64,000 bases of DNA from assembly GCA_036674765.1 (NCBI GenBank), contig JARVKI010000020.1, positions 372,001 to 436,000 of the forward strand, read 5' to 3'. The notes beneath the pieces are model-generated. The model did not search any database. It had not been told where the DNA came from and saw only the letters and a program-made list of their open reading frames with translations. The stretch's first letter is position 1, and every line of letters begins with the position of its first letter. Position numbers and translations under genes: made by a program. Below are positions 58,437 through 64,000 of this stretch, in pieces. The stretch comes from Seiridium cupressi. Its lineage: Eukaryota > Ascomycota > Sordariomycetes > Amphisphaeriales > Sporocadaceae.

Positions 58437-59765
58437 AGGGTTATCGAGTTTCCTACGCTAATATTTGGTGGTATCGCTAAGAGATTCGAGAGCACCTTTC
58501 TGATGCATGGAGGATAGAGCCTTGCATGTCCTGAATCGCGTGATTTGGTCGGAACCTGCTCTCTCTGCCTAGAAGAAGCCACCCTGATAATCTAGCCATT
58601 AAACATAAACTCCGAGGCTGCTGTATAGTGCCCAACCGAGAGGACGATATCGGTGCCACTACTTTGTGGTCGATAGTCTTTTTCGCACCGTCTGCCATTA
58701 TAATACCAATGCAGAATATCCCATAGCTTCCGTATCGAGGTTCGTTGGATTCTGCCATTTACTTTCCCTTTTTTGCCTTCTTTTCTTTCCTTCATTTTTG
58801 TACTTTTTTTTCTTTTCCTTTTTTTCTTTTTTCTAATTTTTTTTTTTTTTACTTTTTTTTACCTTTTTTACCTTTTTTACCTTTTTTATTTCTTTACCTT
58901 TTTTACTTTTTTTACCCTTTTTACCTTCTTTACCTTCTCTACCTTTTCTACTTTTTTTACCTTCTTTACTTTTCTAACTCCGAGCTGCTTATTACTACCC
59001 GTATCAATGTTCGTAGGAGTCTGCTACTTAATCTCTTCCCTTTCCTCTTCCAATTCCAAGTTACTCATCGCTGAACTTGATGAATGTGATTTCCAGCTCC
59101 ACGGGTCAGAATATCCCATAAATATGTTGCCCCCGGCACCACGAGGAGTGTAGGGTGACGCGACAAGATCGTCCGTGTCTCTCCGTGATGGCTGCGAGCC
59201 AGGATCCTGTGGCATGATAGGACTGGGCTCGTCGGACATCCTGGGCGGGCCGGAAGGAACAACAATTTTCTAAGAGTATTTCTGGCGACGAGGAGTGTAG
59301 GTATGTTTGTGATAACGCCCGAAATAATTGGCGGGCTGGCCGTTAGGAGCAGTTGCCGATGAAGCTTTTTATACAAGAACCAACGATCAGTTGTGAATAA
59401 CCTCAATTTGTCAACTAATGCATCACCTCCAGCTCTAGAAGTGAAAGTGAGTCGGATGGACGTTCTCGAAGTAGAATGTTCGTATTGTGCAAAAATCAAG
59501 CACTGGCGAGTTTGTCAAAGGTGGAACGAAGCGATAGACTAAAGCAAACAAGACACGAGAGATTATTTGCGTCCAAAGCAAGAATTAAGAACAGAAGGTA
59601 TCAACTTGCAAAAGTATTTTGATGCGCACCCCTCCAAGCCCAAAGCCCAAGTTATAATTGATAGAGTGCTACCTTACATTTACTTTTAGACCAATGATGC
59701 TGCATCCCGTGAAGGATCCTTATAACAGAAGCTCATAATAACAGCAACCCCTTTTAGATGTGATT
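58437..59765. other. Convergent 3' region with polypyrimidine tract
   Basis: No reliable gene. A 71-codon minus-strand frame at 59024-59239 (MSDEPSPIMPQDPG start) has protein-like composition but no family and no neighbours supporting it. Most of the rest is simple sequence or featureless. Confidence 0.4.
58758..58979. repeat. T-rich polypyrimidine tract with ACCTTTTTT units
   Basis: About 220 nt that are almost entirely T and C on the plus strand, with single A residues every 8-10 nt, built from degenerate TTTTTTACC units. The open frames through it would encode only Phe/Leu/Tyr-rich runs and are artefacts of composition. Confidence 0.8.
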
Positions 59766-61358
59766 TCACTTGAACTCGTCCATCTGCTTCTTTTTGTCAC
59801 CTTCAACCCTACCCTTGACAATCCCATTATCACCTCCCTTCTTGACAGCTTCAACGGCACGACTCAGCCTCTTGACTCCCTCTACCAGGTCGTCCTCGTC
59901 TTCCCACGCGAAACACAACCTGATATCGTTTTCCAGTCTTACCGCTTTCTCATCACCCTGCACCTCAAATAACTCCCCATGCCCAATGGCAAGATTCTCC
60001 CCACGACAGCGATCGGAGATGAGCTTCGCACTTGGCCCTTCAGGGAAGTGCATCCAGAGAAAATAGCCACCAAAGATGTGTTTCTTCTCCTTGTCGCCTT
60101 CCAGACTGCTGAGCCGCAACTCGGCGCCTAAAGGGACGAGAACACGTTGAATTGCATCCACCATGAGAGCATGCCGCCTTTGGTAGTTCGGCTTGAGTTT
60201 CTCCTCGATATGATGGCCCAATTCCCCGCTTTTCAGCAATTCGCATAACATTGCGGCACCAAACTGGCTCGGCGCGCCGCCCGATCTCGTAGAGCCTGTC
60301 TGCGATATGCCGAGCGTGAAATCCGGCGTAGCGTCGACCCAGCCTGTTCTCATACCGGGCCCCACGAGCTTGGAGAAACTGCCATTGCTGATTGCATGGC
60401 CGAAATGCTGGCCCGCAGGATCGTGTGGGCTGGGGCCGAGCTGGGTATCGATGTCCACCAGTCTTGGTAATATTGCCGCTTTCAATACCGAAGGATGCCC
60501 AGACTCTGTCGGAGACGGAGACGAGGACGAAGAAACGATGGGCCACTGCAACATATCATACACGTCGTCGCATACCACTAATGCATCCCACTTCCTCGCC
60601 AATTCAACCAGTCCCCGTCGCCTCGCAAGGCTCATCGTCTTGCCTGAAGGGTTTGAGAAGGAGGGTACGCAGTAGATCACATGCTTATAAATCTTCCTGT
60701 ACGGCGCTGGATTCTTGTAGACGGGCTTCGTTTCCTCCCCTCTTCCATCATCACTCCCATCCTTCTCAAGCTTTTCAATCTCACGCTCGAGGTATGTAAG
60801 ATCAATACCCTCGTTGTCTTCTGGCACGGCTCTCAAGCGCCCATCGAATCCGGAATCTCTGAAGATGGGACAAGCAAGGAAATAGCATGGCGCCACCATC
60901 CATACGGCTCGTGTATAGCTAGGGTCCGTGTAGCTCTGCAGCACACACGCAACGCTCTGAGATGCACCGCCAGTAATTGCAATTCCGTCTGCGGTCTCCT
61001 GCGTCCCGTAGAATCCAGAGAGCCATGATGCCAGATTTTCTCTTAGGGGCTGGTACCCGGGGTCTGGCCCGTATTGCAGTGCAGGTACGGAGATGGCTGG
61101 GTCAGAGAGCACAGCAGCCGAGGCCTTTTGCAATGCAGATGCCGGCAGCAGAGAAGGTGCAGGCCAGCCGCGGAGGAGGTTGATGGGCTTTAGTGACGAA
61201 TTGGATGTATCCAAATGAGAAGCGTTACCTGGAGGCTTTTTGGCGGGCTGAGTAGTTGCCATAGTCCGCCGTGGTTGGGAACAAGGTTGAGGTCTAAGTC
61301 CGGTGGTCGCTTTGAGAGGTGCAGATGTGAAGGTATAGGGTCGAAGGCTTTTGAGCAT
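59766..61358 (-). CDS. PLP-dependent aminotransferase class I/II (YER152C-like)
   Basis: A single exon. From ATG 61358 it encodes 530 residues; a second in-frame ATG at 61262 (MATTQPAKK) would give 498. The first 32 residues (MLKSLRPYTFTSAPLKATTG onwards) carry Lys/Arg and no acids, like a mitochondrial targeting sequence. Fold-type I motifs follow: LQYGPDPGYQPLRENLASWL, ITGGASQSVACVLQSY, PSFSNPSGKTMSLARR, VVCDDVYDML (Asp and Tyr contacting PLP) and the Schiff-base Lys in NGSFSKLVGPGMRTGW. The C-terminus has IRLCFAWEDEDDLVEGVKRL. It resembles yeast YER152C and 2-aminoadipate-type aminotransferases; the substrate is not fixed. Confidence 0.88.
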   Translation of the reverse strand: MLKSLRPYTFTSAPLKATTGLRPQPCSQPRRTMATTQPAKKPPGNASHLDTSNSSLKPINLLRGWPAPSLLPASALQKASAAVLSDPAISVPALQYGPDPGYQPLRENLASWLSGFYGTQETADGIAITGGASQSVACVLQSYTDPSYTRAVWMVAPCYFLACPIFRDSGFDGRLRAVPEDNEGIDLTYLEREIEKLEKDGSDDGRGEETKPVYKNPAPYRKIYKHVIYCVPSFSNPSGKTMSLARRRGLVELARKWDALVVCDDVYDMLQWPIVSSSSSPSPTESGHPSVLKAAILPRLVDIDTQLGPSPHDPAGQHFGHAISNGSFSKLVGPGMRTGWVDATPDFTLGISQTGSTRSGGAPSQFGAAMLCELLKSGELGHHIEEKLKPNYQRRHALMVDAIQRVLVPLGAELRLSSLEGDKEKKHIFGGYFLWMHFPEGPSAKLISDRCRGENLAIGHGELFEVQGDEKAVRLENDIRLCFAWEDEDDLVEGVKRLSRAVEAVKKGGDNGIVKGRVEGDKKKQMDEFK

Positions 61359-61666
61359 TGCCAGGGCGTGGACTATATACAGGTGAATTGTGACAAAATT
61401 GAGGAGGATGAGCACTTCGGGCGTTGTACTAACAATGTTGGATTTGAGGGGTCCATGGGCGAGTGGAGAAGGTCATACTGCCGACATACAAATAAGCCCA
61501 TTTACATATTACATCATGGAATCAAACTCAAATTCCCGGCAGAATGGCTATAATGCGCTGTGAAATTAATTATTGGGTATCTTGTCCATCTATTCCTACC
61601 TAGCCCACGCAACGCTCTATCCTATAACCAATAACTAAAGGCCACTTTCCACACCCTGGAGGCATC
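61359..61666. other. Spacer between aminotransferase and ESA1
   Basis: A 308-nt promoter of the aminotransferase gene plus the 3' end of ESA1, both on the minus strand. No distinct element was recognised. Confidence 0.5.
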
Positions 61667-63163
61667 TCACCAACCCCAGGTTCTAGAAGACGCCGTAAAT
61701 ACTGGAGGCTTCCACTGAATACGATCTGGGTCGATCAGATGTTTTTGCTTCAATTTTGACTTTTCCCTGTGTTGAATCATCTTTTCTGGAATGACCAATT
61801 TGTGCTCTCCCTTGTGGTACACCTGCATCTTCAAGGCCTGTAGTGTATGTTCCACATCCTGGGTAGTCATAGCTAGTGCTGTTGATATCGATTCGATGCT
61901 AACTCTTTCATCGCGGTCGTTGTTATCAAGCAGTAGGTCTAGCATGTTTTCGGACCAGTATTGGCGGTAACTTAAGAGTCCCAGATCGGAAAGGGGCTTT
62001 TCAGGAGACCCAAGCTTCCCCTCGATTTTGGAAAGTTCATATGAGAATTGGATCAATAGACGGCCGAACCCCTTCCTCTGATACTGCGGCAGAGTTAAAA
62101 TACAAGCCACGTTGTAGCCATCTGCGCTCTCCTTTTCCTTGGAGAAGTAGCCGACGAGATGTTGCCCCTTCTCCGACTTCTGCGTCATAACATAAAACAA
62201 AAAGGGATCCACGTCGTAGTATAGTGTTTTGTGGTCGAGAAACATCTTCGATATCAGACAGAGATTGCGGCACCAAGTGCGTTGACGCCGGCCGTCGATC
62301 TCGAAGAATGAGACGTAATCATCGCGGTAGATTTCGTTACCAGGAGGATGCTGCAATGTGCACTTGGCTCTGTGCCGATGGAAGGATTTCTGGTCGCCGT
62401 AGTACATGAGGCAGAACTCGCAGATGTATATCACGTCTTCCTGGGTGAACATTTCCGGATACGGTGAGAAGTACCAGGGGAACAGATCGTATCGGCCGAA
62501 TTGTACTTTGGAGATATTTCGAATCCTCGCAAGCTCTGTTGGATTTTGTGTCATTGATCCTCCGGTCCTGAGTTTCTCAATCTCCGCTTCTCTGCTGAAT
62601 TCCTCTTCCTCTTTCTTGATCCCAGGGGTCGCCTCATCGTCGTCCATGTCCATATCGTCGGGGCCGGCTGTGGGAGTCTCGCCAGCCTTCATTTCGAGAT
62701 CTCTAGGTGTCGACGGCGCTTTCGAGGGGGGTTGCGAGTCGACGAAATCGGTCCATGGATGGGGGGTGACGGCCTCGGACGTCACGCTCTGCTCCCTCTT
62801 GCCCGGTCGCTTCTGCGCCTTCTTTGCGACAGCGGTCTTCTTAGGTGCCGTAGAAGCTTTCTTGTTCTTGCCATCTTTCGGCTTGTCCTTGTCAGGATTT
62901 GGCCACTCTACGTCTTGCTCGAAATCTATCCTTTTAACCGGCACCCATTCGTCGAGTCTCTTGTTGAAGTTATCGAAGTTGCAGTAGAATTGGCGGCCGC
63001 TTTTGGTATCCTTGATGCTCAGAATCTCGGCGCGACGGGCTTGTCCACCCTTCTCGACCATAGCGATGCAGCCGGCTCTGATGGTATCAGGCGTGGCTTT
63101 GCTCTTTTGTCGCGGCCCATCGGACCCGACTTGAGCGTCGCCATTCAAAACACCGGAAGCCAT
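61667..63163 (-). CDS. ESA1: MYST histone acetyltransferase Esa1 (NuA4)
   Basis: A single exon of 498 residues from ATG 63163 (MASGVLNGD). The Tudor-knot/chromo barrel occupies about residues 28-85 (FYCNFDNFNKRLDEWVP). A long acidic and Lys/Pro-rich linker runs to about residue 205. The MYST domain has a C2HC zinc finger (CEFCLMYY to HRHRAKC), the autoacetylated-lysine segment FLDHKTLYYDVD, the active-site Cys in NVACILTLPQYQ, the acetyl-CoA loop QRKGFGRLLI and the catalytic Glu in GSPEKPLSDLGLLSY. Esa1 acetylates histone H4 and H2A as the catalytic subunit of NuA4 in the nucleus and is essential in yeast. All catalytic residues are present. Confidence 0.95.
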   Translation of the reverse strand: MASGVLNGDAQVGSDGPRQKSKATPDTIRAGCIAMVEKGGQARRAEILSIKDTKSGRQFYCNFDNFNKRLDEWVPVKRIDFEQDVEWPNPDKDKPKDGKNKKASTAPKKTAVAKKAQKRPGKREQSVTSEAVTPHPWTDFVDSQPPSKAPSTPRDLEMKAGETPTAGPDDMDMDDDEATPGIKKEEEEFSREAEIEKLRTGGSMTQNPTELARIRNISKVQFGRYDLFPWYFSPYPEMFTQEDVIYICEFCLMYYGDQKSFHRHRAKCTLQHPPGNEIYRDDYVSFFEIDGRRQRTWCRNLCLISKMFLDHKTLYYDVDPFLFYVMTQKSEKGQHLVGYFSKEKESADGYNVACILTLPQYQRKGFGRLLIQFSYELSKIEGKLGSPEKPLSDLGLLSYRQYWSENMLDLLLDNNDRDERVSIESISTALAMTTQDVEHTLQALKMQVYHKGEHKLVIPEKMIQHREKSKLKQKHLIDPDRIQWKPPVFTASSRTWGW

Positions 63164-63597
63164 GATGAAATCCCGATGGCGCGGTGGATGTCGTGATGGG
63201 CAAGACTGGAAGGCTGATGAAAATGGAGAAGTTGCAATTGAGTGTGAACAATTGAGCGATGGAGGGGCAAGGCTGAACTGCCAAAGCTTCTTAGCCCACC
63301 TTAGCGTTGAGCGCACGACCTCGAGCGCCAATCACAGTGAAGACGAGCAGCATGAGCGCTATATTGTTACACTAAACAAAGAGAGGTCCTAGGTAGCCCA
63401 AAAGTAAGTAATTTCTCACGATTTGCGGTAACAGACCGATTACGTCTCTTTTATGCAGATAAACGCGACGAAATATTTCATCTATATTCAGCACGCGATA
63501 TTTCATACAACCGTTAACTCCCATCCCAGATGTTTTGTTGGCATCCTCCAGTCCCAAACGCCCGGCTCCATGCATAATACAGCCTCCCAAGGTCAAA
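63164..63597. promoter_or_regulatory. ESA1 promoter and RNH203 3' region
   Basis: A 434-nt spacer between two minus-strand genes. No canonical TATA box is seen. Confidence 0.5.
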
Positions 63598-64000
63598 TCA
63601 CTTCGATTCAGTGTTCAGTGATGGGTACGAGTGCAACTACAAATGATTAGCAATACTCCCGAACATGCGTCTTGTGGTGGTAGGGGACCAACTTGTTCAG
63701 TAAACGATACCCATTCTTCAATACTTCTCATGTATGGGTCTGTTCCAGAATCTGCTGTAGACTCATGCCCCCAAATAACAAGTTCGTCAAACTTGGCTTG
63801 ACCAGTCAACGGTGCGACCTCGATGGCTTCGGGCAACTCCTCGAGATCTGCACCTGTCTCCAATGACTCCGTCTGGGGAGTCTCGCGCTTCGTCTCGCCT
63901 TTCTCAGCTATCGATCCACGGTAGCCTGCTGGCAGCTTTACGGTCTTGCCGTGCAATTTGCGGCCTCTGAAATATGCCGTCTTGGGTCCATCTGAAATAC
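63598..64000 (-). CDS. RNH203: Ribonuclease H2 subunit C, 3' part (cut by window edge)
   Basis: Only the last two exons are visible: 63693 to beyond 64000, and 63598-63636, joined by a 56-nt intron (GTTGGT to GTAG with a CTAATC branch-like site). The visible part starts in the conserved AYFRGRKLHGKTVKLPAGY, continues through an acidic linker, and has the family block FDELVIWGHES followed by DPYMRSIEEWVSFTEQ. The spliced tail LHSYPSLNTESK fits short fungal C-termini. The protein is a non-catalytic subunit of RNase H2, which removes ribonucleotides from DNA. The N-terminal part lies outside the window. Confidence 0.85.

Noticed and set aside
58745..59153. Phe/Leu/Tyr-rich open frames that look like membrane proteins
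   Set aside because: They are produced by the T-rich polypyrimidine tract in two frames at once and are composition artefacts.
1..64000. tRNA genes, CRISPR arrays, bacterial-type operons, transposon coding remnants
   Set aside because: B-box-like GTTCGA strings were checked by eye, but none had a matching A-box and acceptor stem. The genome is fungal, and no reverse transcriptase, transposase or terminal repeat was seen. A tRNAscan or repeat-library search would be decisive.

Overview
This is a stretch of chromosome from a filamentous ascomycete (Pezizomycotina, probably Sordariomycetes-like; species not determined). The evidence is eukaryotic gene structure (introns mostly 48-300 nt with GTRNGT donors and YAG acceptors), three Zn2Cys6 transcription factors, a fused CYP505 P450-reductase, a HET-domain remnant, an ESA1 MYST acetyltransferase and fungal ERG8, ESF2 and RNase H2C genes. 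I saw no prokaryotic, viral or organellar features, no transposon coding remnants and no convincing tRNA. All splice sites were placed by eye from reading frame and consensus.

Left arm (1-30.6 kb): gene-poor and heavily eroded. Five consecutive genes in the first 7.7 kb are broken: a short-chain dehydrogenase, a cytochrome P450 remnant, an alpha/beta hydrolase, a HET protein and a Dal5-type MFS permease. They are followed by isolated intact genes: a secreted DUF7907-like protein (8.7 kb), a Zn2Cys6 factor (13.2 kb), a one-TM conserved hypothetical (16 kb), a six-cysteine small secreted protein (18.3 kb), a DUF4140/DUF4139 mucoidy-inhibitor-A-like protein with GLFG motifs (19.5 kb) and a second Zn2Cys6 factor (23.2 kb). 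The gaps between them are long (3.8 kb and 4.8 kb).

Middle (30.6-47.2 kb): dense and mostly intact. It holds an amidase, a METTL16-type RNA methyltransferase, a third Zn2Cys6 factor, a CYP505 P450-reductase fusion, ESF2 (rRNA processing), an aldehyde dehydrogenase and ERG8 (mevalonate pathway). The CYP505 gene is full length, but one intron lacks its AG acceptor and a second junction is irregular.

Right arm (47.7-64 kb): two adjacent decayed genes, a secreted carbohydrate-active-like protein and a hexose-type MFS transporter, lie in a 5-kb patch. They are followed by pantothenate synthase, a GH125/Mug157 mannosidase-like protein, an SDR, a PLP aminotransferase, ESA1 and the 3' part of RNase H2 subunit C, which runs off the right edge.

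The main signal is a mosaic: conserved core genes interleaved with patches of lineage-specific genes at different stages of decay. I did not find a clearly new molecular system. The best leads are the CYP505 splice defects, the paired loss of a hydrolase-like gene and a sugar transporter, the five-gene decayed locus at the left edge, the GLFG-bearing MuiA-like protein and the small cysteine-rich secreted protein.
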